A stretch of DNA of 64,000 bases, taken from positions 868,001 through 932,000 of the forward strand of contig LBCK01000001.1 of the NCBI GenBank assembly GCA_000980705.1. Reading direction: 5' to 3'. This stretch comes from Ruminococcus sp. UNK.MGS-30 (lineage in GTDB: Bacteria; Bacillota; Clostridia; Oscillospirales; Ruminococcaceae). A program made the translations under genes and the position numbers. Shown in pieces: positions 27,391 to 36,137 of this stretch. Under the pieces are notes generated by a model. That model was not told the origin of the DNA and ran no database searches. It saw nothing but the letters and a program-made list of their open reading frames with translations. Position 1 is the first letter of the stretch; every line of letters begins with the position of its first letter.

Positions 27391-27764
27391 TTTACCTGGC
27401 ACACGGCACAGGCGGTTCTGTATTTCCAAAAAGCATTATAGCACATCGGAAAATTTCATGCAGACAAAACGCTCTTATTTTTTTGCAGGCGCTCTGGGGG
27501 GAGGGGCGGAAAATATAAAACGGACAAAAAAACACCTGGCACATGGCACAGAAAAAAATCAAATTCCGTTTGTTTTTGTACCCCTTTTCTGAAATTGCCG
27601 CCGGAAAAGTTCCTGTTTGGGCGAAAATCAAACTTCTCCGATGCGTTTTTGGAAAAAGGGGAACAAAAATCCTCCGGATTTTTTTCGGAGGACGCTCTTG
27701 TGCCGTGTGCCGGGTAAAAATTATGCGGGTGAGGGAATTGGGGCTGTGCCGTGTGCCAGGTAAA
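27391..27764. repeat. Four copies of a 21-bp repeat in inverted pairs (origin- or operator-like)
   Basis: Copies at 27391-27411 and 27531-27551 point one way; copies at 27699-27719 and 27744-27764 point the other. The first and last are exact reverse complements over 21 bp (core ACCTGGCACACGGCACA); the inner two differ at a few bases. Each copy contains two GGCAC half-sites. They lie in the 607-bp gap between divergent genes, next to a helicase module, which is where iterons or a partition site would be expected. Confidence 0.65.
27435..27489 (-). promoter_or_regulatory. Promoter box B: second copy of the box upstream of the ATPase gene
   Basis: TGTGCTATAAT on the minus strand (the -10 at 27435-27440) and the 26-27 bp element at 27464-27489 repeat box A with the same 23-bp gap and one indel. 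It precedes the ATPase gene, so ATPase and helicase genes are probably co-regulated by one factor. Confidence 0.6.
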
Positions 27765-27962
27765 AAAATTTTGGAAAAGAGATTTATAGTGCTGCCAGGC
27801 AAAGGAAAACCCCTCCGAGCGGCTTTGCCGCCCACCTCCTCCTTTCAGGGGAGGCTATAAGGAAGAAAATTGATTTTGTAGTTTTTTTCAAATCCTCTTT
27901 TCTTTCCCTGGGATATGTGGTATGATATAGATATCTTGTAAAACAAAAGGGGTTGCATCCGT

Positions 27963-29921
27963 ATGGCATCGATGGAAGGACTTTATAATACCATAGCAGA
28001 CATATGGGATTCTTATGATATGTACCGGCAGGAACACGCTGACCAATATGGCGAGGCAGAGGAAAGTCCAAGCACCATAGAACAGATCAAGCGGCATTTT
28101 TACTATGTCGAAAAGAACAAAGCCGGCGGCTTGATCCCAAAGATAAAAAGTAAGATCAACCTGGATCTGGAACTCAAAGAAACAGACAGTCCGGAGGAAA
28201 GGTCGGACAAGCTCTGGCTGCTGGAACAGATCTACGTTGCAGAAAAGATTGGCGTATACCGATATTCAGCGAAAAATGCCGAACTGCCGGAACGGGAGTT
28301 TTTGAGCCGATGCAAGGTTCTGGATATTATCGCAAACCCGAAAGGGATGTATATGTACGATAAATGCGGTGATTACAACAATGCCATTATGGATGCGTTT
28401 GACATAGTATACACAAATGTCCAAATGTCTGTGAAAAATGCAGATGAAATTGAGAGGACGGTAGATGCGCTATACAGCGGTTGGTTTCATATCAATGCGT
28501 TTTTCTGTTTAGGTATTTGTACAGGCAGTGTTTTTGAGGATAAACTCTCAGAGATGAAAAAGCAAAGAGATGCTGTTGAAAAGATTGCATTCGATCCGAG
28601 TCGCATTCTTTCTACACCAAAGAATGGAAAAGGAGTAAATTTGGATACAGCAGAAACACAAGAGCCGCAAACATACTCCAATTTGAAAGAACGTTTCTTT
28701 ATTATGCTGGTCACTGCGCAAAAAAGAGCGGAGATCAACGATATGCTCCTCGGCACATTTGACTATACAAAGGAAAAAGTGTTGGCTGACCGTGTGATGG
28801 ATATAAGAGTTCTGAAGGAGTTTGGAAAGAACGAACTCTATAAAAAAGAGATCTCCTTTGAGGAGTTTACAGAGCTTTTGCGTTTTGGCAGCGACGAAGA
28901 CAAACTGTGCTTGTGGCGGGGCATTACTTCAAAGTACGCTCCTGAGATTCCGGGAAAGGAATTCTTTCAGAGCCGTGGTGAATTTTCCAAGATCATAAAG
29001 TACATGAAAAACATAGAAGAGCCGATTACATCTTCTCATGATGTGAAAAGAGCGGTTACCCAATGGTGTTTATTATTCAAGATCGTTTATGATGGTTTGC
29101 AGTTTGAGCAAAAACTGATCTCCTACAACTGGGAGGGAAAAAAGGTTCTAAAAACTATGTCATCGATCTTCAAGAGCTATAATGCGGACAGAAATGTAAA
29201 ATCATTGTCTGACGATCCCCATTCCAGGCGAAAGGAAAGGGAAGACAGAAAAGAAATGCATTCCGCTGCGATCCTGCATCAGTTTACCTGGGACTGTATT
29301 GCGCAAATGCACAGTTCGCCAGAGATCACAGACTGCAAAAATGCCATCAAAAAGAAAATGCTTCTGGTGATGCAGGAAACTTTTTCCTGTAAGCTTCAGA
29401 CGCTGGACGATATCAGAAAAGCGAACTACACAATGCAGTTTGTTTTTCTGATGGATTCATTTCATGATAGCTTCTTGTGGATGTATAATAGCTGTTTCAA
29501 TATTGTGTTTTGGACGAAAACCAGGTCATTTGGTATGCGGATCATGCAAAACGAATATCCCGGGATAAACAAATACCCGGTTAAGCTGATTATGCAACAG
29601 AATTATTGGGTTTTATTCCGCAATATAGCTGTGAAAAGAAAATTGTTGAGCATTTTAACAGCACAAAGTATAAATCAAGGCGGTTCTCGACCGTTTCAGG
29701 CACTTGAGTTTGTCGCTACGGAGCTTGGTTGGAGTGTTGTGGAATCATCGCAGATTGATCCAGTTGTAAGTTATGAAAAGCGTATTTGGGCAAGGCTGTT
29801 TTCTTATATGACAGTTCATGCAAAACTTCGTTTCACAGTAAACCATATCAACAAAACCGTCACCATTGACGACTGCATCTTTGAAGAACCATACGAGCAG
29901 GAACTGCGGCAGTATCTGTGA
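27963..29921 (+). CDS. 652-residue protein of unknown function
   Basis: I do not recognise a family. The protein begins MASMEGLYNTIADIWDSYDM, is largely alpha-helical by composition, has no signal peptide and no clear membrane segment, and carries a basic stretch SRRKEREDRKEMHS near residue 420. No Walker, HNH or relaxase motif is visible. AAAGGGG lies upstream of the ATG. It is divergent from the ATPase gene, with the inverted-repeat region between them, so it may be a replication or partition partner of the element; this is inference from position only. Codon use resembles that of the neighbouring element genes. Confidence 0.6.
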   Translation: MASMEGLYNTIADIWDSYDMYRQEHADQYGEAEESPSTIEQIKRHFYYVEKNKAGGLIPKIKSKINLDLELKETDSPEERSDKLWLLEQIYVAEKIGVYRYSAKNAELPEREFLSRCKVLDIIANPKGMYMYDKCGDYNNAIMDAFDIVYTNVQMSVKNADEIERTVDALYSGWFHINAFFCLGICTGSVFEDKLSEMKKQRDAVEKIAFDPSRILSTPKNGKGVNLDTAETQEPQTYSNLKERFFIMLVTAQKRAEINDMLLGTFDYTKEKVLADRVMDIRVLKEFGKNELYKKEISFEEFTELLRFGSDEDKLCLWRGITSKYAPEIPGKEFFQSRGEFSKIIKYMKNIEEPITSSHDVKRAVTQWCLLFKIVYDGLQFEQKLISYNWEGKKVLKTMSSIFKSYNADRNVKSLSDDPHSRRKEREDRKEMHSAAILHQFTWDCIAQMHSSPEITDCKNAIKKKMLLVMQETFSCKLQTLDDIRKANYTMQFVFLMDSFHDSFLWMYNSCFNIVFWTKTRSFGMRIMQNEYPGINKYPVKLIMQQNYWVLFRNIAVKRKLLSILTAQSINQGGSRPFQALEFVATELGWSVVESSQIDPVVSYEKRIWARLFSYMTVHAKLRFTVNHINKTVTIDDCIFEEPYEQELRQYL

Positions 29922-29956
29922 GTTTTTGCCGGGGAGAAAATTTGAATCAATTGGTA

Positions 29957-29985
29957 TTGACAGCTGCGGTGTAATAGATTATAAT
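29957..29985 (+). promoter_or_regulatory. Perfect consensus promoter of the YitT gene
   Basis: TTGACA at 29957-29962 and TATAAT at 29980-29985 are separated by 17 bp. The start codon is 100 bp downstream. Confidence 0.88.
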
Positions 29986-30085
29986 AAAATTATACATTGG
30001 ACTGCGGCTATATTCCAACAATTTATCTGTAAACATCCGCAATTTAGTCATTGATACGGATTTCTCATACAAGGAGGCGATGCAA

Positions 30086-30964
30086 ATGCAGAAAAAAACT
30101 AGGCGATTTGAGAGAACGGCGGCATCGGTGTGCAAGGAATATGCCATTCTGACGCTGGCAACACTGGTGATGTCCGCAGGTACCTATCTTTTCAAATTCC
30201 CAAACAACTTTTCCTTTGGCGGTGTTACCGGTTTGGCAGTGGTGCTGAGTGCTGTTTCACCGCTGTCTGCGGGAACGTACAATTTTATCATCAATATGGC
30301 ACTGCTGGTGCTGGGATTTCTGTTTCTGGGGAAAGGCTTTGGCGTAAAGACGGTGTATATCAGCGTTCTGATGTCTGTGGCACTGTCTGCGGCAGAAAAG
30401 CTGTTTCCCATGTCCGGACCGCTGACTGACCAGCCGGTTCTGGAACTGATTTTTGCCATTGCCATTCCGGGCATCAGCTCCGCAATCATGTTTAACATGG
30501 GTGCCTCCAGCGGCGGCACGGACATTGTCGCCATGATCCTGAAAAAGTATACCTCTATGAATATCGGGACCGCTTTGCTGGTGGTGGATCTGCTGATTGC
30601 CGTTTCAGCCTGCTTTGTGTTCGATATTACCACCGGTTTGTTTTCCCTGTGCGGCTTGTTTACGAAAACCATTGTCATTGATACCGCCATTGAAAATATC
30701 AACCTGTGCAAATACTTCACCATTGTCTGCAAAGACCCCACGCCGATCTGTGACTTTATCCACACAGAACTGGGGCGAAGTGCGACGCTGTTTACCGCGG
30801 AGGGAACATACAGCGGACAGGAGGAATATATTGTACTGACCGTCATGAAACGAAGCCAGGCTGTGCAGCTGCGAAACTATATTAAAAAAGTACAGCCCCA
30901 GGCGTTTATGATGATTACCAATAGCAGCGAAATTATCGGAAAAGGATTCCGCAATACCATATAA
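30086..30964 (+). CDS. YitT family membrane protein
   Basis: A 292-residue protein with five to six N-terminal membrane segments (LATLVMSAGTYLFKFPNNFS, FNMGASSGGTDIVAMILKKY) and a C-terminal DUF2179 domain of about 80 residues (VLTVMKRSQAVQLRNYIKKV), the standard YitT layout. AAGGAGG is 8 nt before the ATG at 30086; an ATG at 30080 is too close. The physiological role of YitT proteins is not settled. It has its own promoter and terminator and could be passenger DNA between element genes. Confidence 0.9.
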   Translation: MQKKTRRFERTAASVCKEYAILTLATLVMSAGTYLFKFPNNFSFGGVTGLAVVLSAVSPLSAGTYNFIINMALLVLGFLFLGKGFGVKTVYISVLMSVALSAAEKLFPMSGPLTDQPVLELIFAIAIPGISSAIMFNMGASSGGTDIVAMILKKYTSMNIGTALLVVDLLIAVSACFVFDITTGLFSLCGLFTKTIVIDTAIENINLCKYFTIVCKDPTPICDFIHTELGRSATLFTAEGTYSGQEEYIVLTVMKRSQAVQLRNYIKKVQPQAFMMITNSSEIIGKGFRNTI

Positions 30965-30966
30965 AA

Positions 30967-31015
30967 TGACCCCGTACAAAACTTGTTTTTTGGGTTTTGT
31001 GCGGGGTTGTTTTCT
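30967..31015 (+). terminator. Terminator after the YitT gene
   Basis: The arms accccgtacaaaac and gttttgtgcggggt pair and are followed by TGTTTTC. Confidence 0.8.
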
Positions 31016-31227
31016 TTGGTGCTTTTGTTCTTCCATCTCAACGGTCTTCATATGTCAAAATTCGTGCTCTGTTTTTTACAAAAAAGGAGGAAGAGCAGGA
31101 CTTTGCCTGCTCCTGTTATATGAAATCATCACAGTCGCTTTGCATATTGTTTCCTGCAGAGCATTCTTACAACCATTACTATAATGTTTGTATGCTTGTA
31201 TTTTTTTACAAGCATGCTCTGCCTTTT

Positions 31228-31407
31228 TCAGTCCTTCCCCGCAAGCTTCCCCTCCACATACGCCGTCACTGACTTTCTCGGTATTTTCCAGACCTTCCCG
31301 ATCCGAAACGCCTGAATCTCACCGCTGTTCAGGAGTGCGTACAATGTATTTTTTCCAACGCTGAGAAACTCCATGACCTCCTCAAACTTCATGATCTCAT
31401 TTTCCAT
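31228..31407 (-). CDS. Excisionase-like helix-turn-helix protein (59 residues)
   Basis: The minus-strand frame starts ATG at 31407 with AAAGGAG upstream and stops TGA at 31228-31230. The protein begins MENEIMKFEEVMEFLSVGK, continues NTLYALLNSGEIQAFRIGK and ends WKIPRKSVTAYVEGKLAGKD. This is the winged-helix MerR-like fold of the excisionase (Xis) group. Such proteins direct a tyrosine integrase toward excision, and one is encoded here at 37558. It follows the SF2 helicase gene by 133 bp on the same strand and could be its last operon member. It is easily missed because of its size. Confidence 0.8.
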   Translation of the reverse strand: MENEIMKFEEVMEFLSVGKNTLYALLNSGEIQAFRIGKVWKIPRKSVTAYVEGKLAGKD

Positions 31408-31540
31408 GTTACAGGACTCCTTTCCGCATTTTCTCGTATTTTCCTGCTTTTTTTATCTCTATGTTAGGCCGTTTGTAAAAGATTTCAAGCCATAGCTCCG
31501 TTATTTTTGCCTGCACAGCTCCATATTGGATTTTTCCGGT

Positions 31541-33817
31541 TTATTCCGTTTTTTGGACACATAAGCGGTCTATATATTTTGCCTGTTCCACCGGGAATCC
31601 GGCATAGACAAATACCCGGCAGTTCTCCCGCAGCAGTCTCGCACGTCCCACCGCCTGTTCCAGCTGGGAGGACAGCAGCCAGGTCTGCACCATCCGGAGC
31701 GTTTCGTCCTTGTAGGTGTTGAGGAAAAACGACTTGTTCTGATAGGTGATTCTCTGCGGGTACATATGCACTTTTGCCAGACTTGCCCCTGCACGCATCG
31801 CATACAAGCCATACACTACCTCGTCCAGATTGGGCAGTCCCACAACAGACAGATCTTTTCCTTTCAGTGCATTGATGCCCTCCACATTGCCGAAGTGATA
31901 GTGTGTGATGAACTCTTTTTCAATGTCCTTAAAAGTAATAACTGTGGTATCTCTGCACAACTCTTTGAGCAGGCGAATCTTGTCATAATCATTCTGAAAA
32001 GCATATCGGCTGTAGCTGGAATCGGTGTACTGGAAAATCTGCCCCTTGTATTTCGCCTTTGGGCATTCGTGAAAGTCAATTGCCCGATTGGGGTAAACCT
32101 TTTGATACAGTTCCCGGCAAACCGTTGCCGAAAGCATCACCAGTTTGCAGTCCGGCAGCGATTCTTCGATCAGAAAGGTCACCCGTTCTCTGTCCGCATG
32201 GATGTACTTTGCACGCAGCAGACCGTATAGATTCACCCCAAAATGGCGTATCTTCCGCAGCTGTTTTTCCTCCAGCTCCACCACAAACTCGTCCATCTGA
32301 TGATAACCCCGTTTCAGGCAGATTCCGTTCAGGCGGCTTTTTACCGAGTCCGGAAGATACCGACTGCCAGTCATCTTTTTTAGGGTATGCATCGAAACAG
32401 ACTCCGTGCGGAAAATCGTCCGGAAAATGTCCTCATCCAAGATCACATCATGGGTCTGGAACACTTCCTTCGGCAAATGCAGCAGCTTGGCATGGGTGGT
32501 GATGATATGCCCCTGAAATCTGGCAGTGCTTTTGCAGTCCTTCAAAAACCGGGAGATTTTCGCATAATCCGGGTTATCTTTTCCCATATGCTGTAGCGTT
32601 TCCGCCAGAAACCGCAGAGCATAAGCACCTGCTCCGATGTCGTAAAAATCCTGCATCTCCTCGGTCACGTCCTCTGAAATGCTGTATGTGGCAATATCCG
32701 GCGTGGCACAGATGGCTTCGATTCCATGCAGGTTCGCATCATAGAATATCTGCCGTTTCAGTTCGTGAGTCGGCACAGCGATCACAACAGGACGCACGCT
32801 GTCTTTCATGTAGTTGAGATAGGTGCTGGTCTTGCCCAAAGCGGTCTGCCCCTTGATGAGGTAAAGCTTGTTTTCCGCAGATGCCATTGCCGTTTGAAAG
32901 GCGTTTTGCAGGTCCTGGTGAGCCCTTTCCAAATCCACATAGCACTCCTTTTTCAAAATGCGCACTTCTCGCCGGGTCGGTTTCGCCGTGGAAAGCATAT
33001 TTTCGGAATGGCTGCACCGGTCACAATAATCGCAGTTCTCACAGGGCGGCACAGGCAGATTGTCCTTGATGATTGCTGTCAGAATTTCCTTCCAGTTGAT
33101 ATTCTGGTAGTGCTGTTCGGCATTCTTTTCCGAATGCATGATCTCCAGAAACTTTTGCTTTCCCTTTTCTGCACCGCACATGCCTCTTGCCAGAAAATAG
33201 ATGTCCTGGGTGTTTTCGATTCTGCCTTCGGTGAAATCCCAGTAGAGCGGACAGCGGTCATAGAGATTTTCCCAGCTGAAATTGCGGTAGACTGCTCTTC
33301 GCTGCTTGTTTCGGACACCCTGTCTGGCTTGGGTCTTGCCGTGGAGCTTCCATTTCGCCATGACCATTTTTGTCTCGTATCCATAGGTGCAGGCATCCAG
33401 AGGCGTGACGGAATAGGTGTTGTCTTTCAGCAGGTAGAGGATGGGGAGCGTATCTTCGACCTCTGTCTTTTCTTTTGCAAATTCTCTTCGCAGCACTTCC
33501 TTATAGTGCTTGGCATCGGTCAAGCCTCTTACATAGCTCAAAAAGGCGAACAGGACATCGTAAATGCTGATCTGAAAGCGTGGCTCAAATTGGGTGGGAT
33601 AGGCATAGGTTCGGTCTGCATACTGCGTTTGAAAAATCGCACAGAGCAGGTCGCCAAAAAACCGTGCGGTTCTTTTGTCGGCAAGCTCCTCCCGGAAAAA
33701 GAACAGCATATCGCCGTGTTGTTCCTGGTATAAGATCCCGTAGTGATAGGCGAGGTTCAGCATATGGTCTCCGTGGGGATCGGTTTGAAAATGTTTGAGT
33801 GCAATGACGTATTTCAC
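31541..33817 (-). CDS. SF2-type helicase with an N-terminal cysteine cluster
   Basis: A 758-residue protein. Helicase motifs are GQTALGKTSTYLNY (Walker A, near residue 322), VILDEDIF (motif II, near 457), MLSATV (motif III, near 559) and QAVGRARLL (motif VI, near 725). In front of them, near residues 259-270, CENCDYCDRC offers four cysteines for a metal centre. The first 250 residues match no family I recognise. The start is GTG at 33817 with GGGAGAA before it. It probably serves element replication or maintenance; XPD-like helicases also have a cysteine cluster, but there it lies inside the helicase core. It has the Xis-like gene downstream. Confidence 0.72.
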   Translation of the reverse strand: MKYVIALKHFQTDPHGDHMLNLAYHYGILYQEQHGDMLFFFREELADKRTARFFGDLLCAIFQTQYADRTYAYPTQFEPRFQISIYDVLFAFLSYVRGLTDAKHYKEVLRREFAKEKTEVEDTLPILYLLKDNTYSVTPLDACTYGYETKMVMAKWKLHGKTQARQGVRNKQRRAVYRNFSWENLYDRCPLYWDFTEGRIENTQDIYFLARGMCGAEKGKQKFLEIMHSEKNAEQHYQNINWKEILTAIIKDNLPVPPCENCDYCDRCSHSENMLSTAKPTRREVRILKKECYVDLERAHQDLQNAFQTAMASAENKLYLIKGQTALGKTSTYLNYMKDSVRPVVIAVPTHELKRQIFYDANLHGIEAICATPDIATYSISEDVTEEMQDFYDIGAGAYALRFLAETLQHMGKDNPDYAKISRFLKDCKSTARFQGHIITTHAKLLHLPKEVFQTHDVILDEDIFRTIFRTESVSMHTLKKMTGSRYLPDSVKSRLNGICLKRGYHQMDEFVVELEEKQLRKIRHFGVNLYGLLRAKYIHADRERVTFLIEESLPDCKLVMLSATVCRELYQKVYPNRAIDFHECPKAKYKGQIFQYTDSSYSRYAFQNDYDKIRLLKELCRDTTVITFKDIEKEFITHYHFGNVEGINALKGKDLSVVGLPNLDEVVYGLYAMRAGASLAKVHMYPQRITYQNKSFFLNTYKDETLRMVQTWLLSSQLEQAVGRARLLRENCRVFVYAGFPVEQAKYIDRLCVQKTE

Positions 33818-34302
33818 GTTATCTTCTCCCTTCGTGCATTATCTTTTACCAGATAGTTCTGTTCGTTTTATTTTGAAAACCGGCGGTGCTGAAAATTCCG
33901 TCCATGCGTGCCGTCGTCGCTATGCGCCGTCACGCACAGACCAAAACGCCAGAAAGAACGGGATTTTTGTACACTGCCCTTATATAAATAAGGGAGTTGT
34001 GCATTTTTCCCGTCTGGTTGTTCTTCTGTGGTGTTTGTCGACCGGGGAGACAAAAACACCATGGAAGAAATGGTCAGCAGTGCCGGATGATTTTCAACTT
34101 TCAAGCAAACATATGGATAATAGCAGTATACATAATTTCTATAGGGTATGCTGTCCATGGTTTTTGCGGATATTTCAAGGAAAATCCGCCACACGATCGG
34201 TTTTATTTCACACACAAACATACCACATATTTTTGCATCAACACACCACCGAAACCGAATGATCGCTACCTGAAAAGACGATGTATGAAAAAGAAGAAAC
34301 AA

Positions 34303-34458
34303 GCTGAATCTGAGAGAGGAGACTTCTATTAAGTGAGGGCTCGGATTCAGCAGAGGGGCAAAGGAACGCTGCAATTGCCTTTGCCCTTCCACTCCTCGTG
34401 TCAGCCCTCATACCCTCTGCGACACCCTGTACAACAGCGTACAGGGGATTTTTTTTAC
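34303..34458 (+). ncRNA. Candidate structured small RNA ending in a terminator
   Basis: Stems: 34303-34314 with 34340-34351 (12 bp, one G-U); 34334-34341 (tgagggct) with 34403-34410 (agccctca); 34356-34364 with 34378-34386 (gggcaaagg/cctttgccc). The first two share bases and so would be alternative folds. The end is a clear terminator, ccctgtac-aacagc-gtacaggg followed by eight T. I see no good promoter. An attenuator for the DUF960 operon is another reading. Confidence 0.35.
34425..34458 (+). terminator. Rho-independent terminator upstream of DUF960
   Basis: An 8-bp perfect stem (ccctgtac/gtacaggg), a 6-base loop and a run of eight T. No protein gene ends directly before it. Confidence 0.8.
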
Positions 34459-34654
34459 CCTGAACATACCACAGTGTGTAAACTGAAACATTGCAAAATC
34501 ACTGTAATCCACTGAAAAAGTCAACGGATACAATTATATATCATTATCGTGAATCTGTGCCAGGTACTGATGATACGATCATGTCGACCGCATAGAAAAG
34601 CCGCCTTCGGGCGGAACATAGGGACATAACAAACCAGCGAAAGGAGGTATACAA

Positions 34655-34939
34655 ATGTTCCAGAACAAGCGATTTTTGACCAGAGGTGTGCAGGCAGAAA
34701 TACCGATGGAGTTACAGCTATTCCTGTGGAACTGCATCGATAATCTGCCAGAAGAACGAGATTACTTTCAAGTCCTTGCACTGAAAGAAATTGACGGAAA
34801 ACAGCACATCCACCACTTTTCCGAACAGCCGGAGTACAGTCAAGACTATATGATTAACCTTACAAACCCAGTCAATCAAAAGGTCTATGTCATTGACGAC
34901 ATCGACCACTCGACCATGCTCTTAGCAGAAGAATACTAA
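34655..34939 (+). CDS. DUF960 family protein
   Basis: A 94-residue protein, MFQNKRFLTRGVQAEIPMEL, then QLFLWNCIDNLPEERDYFQV and a C-terminal VIDDIDHSTMLLAEEY. This matches the DUF960 family, small proteins found mostly on plasmids and integrative elements of Firmicutes with no known function. AAAGGAGG precedes the ATG. A hairpin with a weak T run separates it from the amidoligase gene 67 bp downstream; read-through would make a four-gene unit. Confidence 0.8.
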   Translation: MFQNKRFLTRGVQAEIPMELQLFLWNCIDNLPEERDYFQVLALKEIDGKQHIHHFSEQPEYSQDYMINLTNPVNQKVYVIDDIDHSTMLLAEEY

Positions 34940-34950
34940 ACCCAAACACA

Positions 34951-34990
34951 AAGCCCTACCGATTCCATTCGGTAGGGCTATTTTCATTTT
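34951..34990 (+). terminator. Hairpin between DUF960 and amidoligase genes
   Basis: An 11-bp stem (agccctaccga/tcggtagggct) is followed by ATTTTCATTTT. It is a partial terminator or attenuator within the probable operon. Confidence 0.65.
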
Positions 34991-35005
34991 ACGGAGGAAT
35001 TTCAA

Positions 35006-36136
35006 ATGAGCGAAGAAGTAAAAAAAGAACAGAACGAACAGGAAGAAACCTTGTATTGTGAGTGCTGTGGCTGTGTCATTGATGACGATGACTACACCGA
35101 GTGGAACGGGCAGATCATTTGTTCCGACTGCCTGGAGAATCACACTACTACTTGTGAATGCTGTGGCGAGCGAATCTGGGACGAGGATGTTTATGGTGAT
35201 AATGATATTACGCTGTGCAGCCATTGCTACCATCACAGCTACACCAGATGCAGTTGCTGTGACGCTCTTTTGCATGAGGACGATGCCTACTATCTGGACG
35301 GCGAGACATACTGCCGTGACTGCTATGAGGATGAACGTGAAGAAAGCAATCTGATCCACGAATACGGCTACAAGCCGAATCCCATTTTCTACGGCGAAGG
35401 CAACCGCTATTTCGGCATCGAACTGGAAATTGACGGAGCTGGCAGAGATGATGACTATGCGGAAGAGCTGCTGGACATTGCCAACGCCCATGCAGACCTG
35501 CTCTACATCAAGACAGATGGCTCGTTAGATGATGGTATGGAACTGGTCTCCCACCCATGCACCATGGACTATCACATTAACGAATTCCCGTGGGAGGATA
35601 TTATGCACCATGCCGTTCGTCAAGGCTACCGCTCGCATCAGACAAGCACTTGCGGCTTGCATCTCCATGTGAACCGCAATGCTTTTTCCGACAATCAGGA
35701 AGAACAGGACGAGGTGATCTCCAGAATCCTGTATTTTGTGGAGCATCATTGGAATGAACTCTTAAAGTTTTCCCGCCGTTCCGAATACACCATGAACCGT
35801 TGGGCGGCTCGCTATGGTTACGAGCATACCCCAAAAGCAATCATGGACAAGGCAAAAAAGGGCGGCAACGGTCGGTATGCTGCCGTGAACCTCTGCAATT
35901 ATCATACCGTGGAGTTCAGACTTTTCAGAGGCACTTTGAAGTACAACACGTTCATTGCCACCATTCAGCTGGTCAACCGCATCTGTGACGTTGCAATGTA
36001 CAACACCGATGACAGCATTGCAAAGTTGTCATGGTCGGACTTTGTGGCAGACATCACAGAGCCAGAATTGATTCAGTATCTGAAAGAGCGTCAGTTGTAC
36101 GTAAATGAAGAAGTTTGTGCAGAGGAGGAGATGTAA
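35006..36136 (+). CDS. Amidoligase with N-terminal treble-clef zinc fingers
   Basis: A 376-residue protein. Residues about 17-110 hold three LIM-like cysteine units (CECCGCVIDDDDY, CSDC, CECCGERIWDED, CSHCYHH, CSCCDALLHEDD, CRDCYED). Residues about 135-350 form the glutamine-synthetase-like amidoligase (PF12224-type) domain: FGIELEIDGAG, then the TDGSLDDGMELVSHP block, CGLHLHVNR, and VEFRLFRGTLKYNTF. These are the expected nucleotide- and metal-binding residues. Such enzymes make amide bonds between a carboxylate and an amine. The gene is followed after 1 bp by a class II glutamine amidotransferase, so ammonia or glutamine may be the nitrogen source. The zinc fingers suggest that the substrate is a protein or nucleic acid complex. 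Substrate unknown. Confidence 0.85.
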   Translation: MSEEVKKEQNEQEETLYCECCGCVIDDDDYTEWNGQIICSDCLENHTTTCECCGERIWDEDVYGDNDITLCSHCYHHSYTRCSCCDALLHEDDAYYLDGETYCRDCYEDEREESNLIHEYGYKPNPIFYGEGNRYFGIELEIDGAGRDDDYAEELLDIANAHADLLYIKTDGSLDDGMELVSHPCTMDYHINEFPWEDIMHHAVRQGYRSHQTSTCGLHLHVNRNAFSDNQEEQDEVISRILYFVEHHWNELLKFSRRSEYTMNRWAARYGYEHTPKAIMDKAKKGGNGRYAAVNLCNYHTVEFRLFRGTLKYNTFIATIQLVNRICDVAMYNTDDSIAKLSWSDFVADITEPELIQYLKERQLYVNEEVCAEEEM

Positions 36137-36137
36137 G

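Larger units (their letters stand above)
27356..27962. other. Divergent intergenic region of the element module
   Basis: The 607 bp hold the inverted repeats, promoter box B, a hairpin tcctccg/cggagga at about 27670-27692 followed by no strong T run, and near 27810-27860 a GC-rich hairpin (agcggctttgccgcc) of the kind scattered in related genomes. The promoter of the gene at 27963 has an extended -10 (TGTGGTATGAT) at about 27916-27926. I see no gene here. Confidence 0.5.
33818..34654. other. Intergenic region with strong secondary structure, possible oriT
   Basis: About 840 bp with no convincing gene on either strand. It has a TGCGTG/CACGCA inverted repeat at about 33904-33936, an inverted repeat around 34031-34061 (gtgtttgtc with gacaaaaacac), the stem set at 34303-34458, and a C(UUCG)G hairpin at about 34601-34615 in the DUF960 leader. 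Dense inverted repeats beside mobilisation-type genes can mark an origin of transfer, but no relaxase gene is in the window. Confidence 0.35.

Noticed and set aside
27391..27764. CRISPR array
   Set aside because: Four repeats only, in two orientations with uneven spacing, and no cas genes.
33868..34392. 174-codon minus-strand frame in the structured gap
   Set aside because: Composition looks random, it crosses several inverted repeats, and no start signal is seen.
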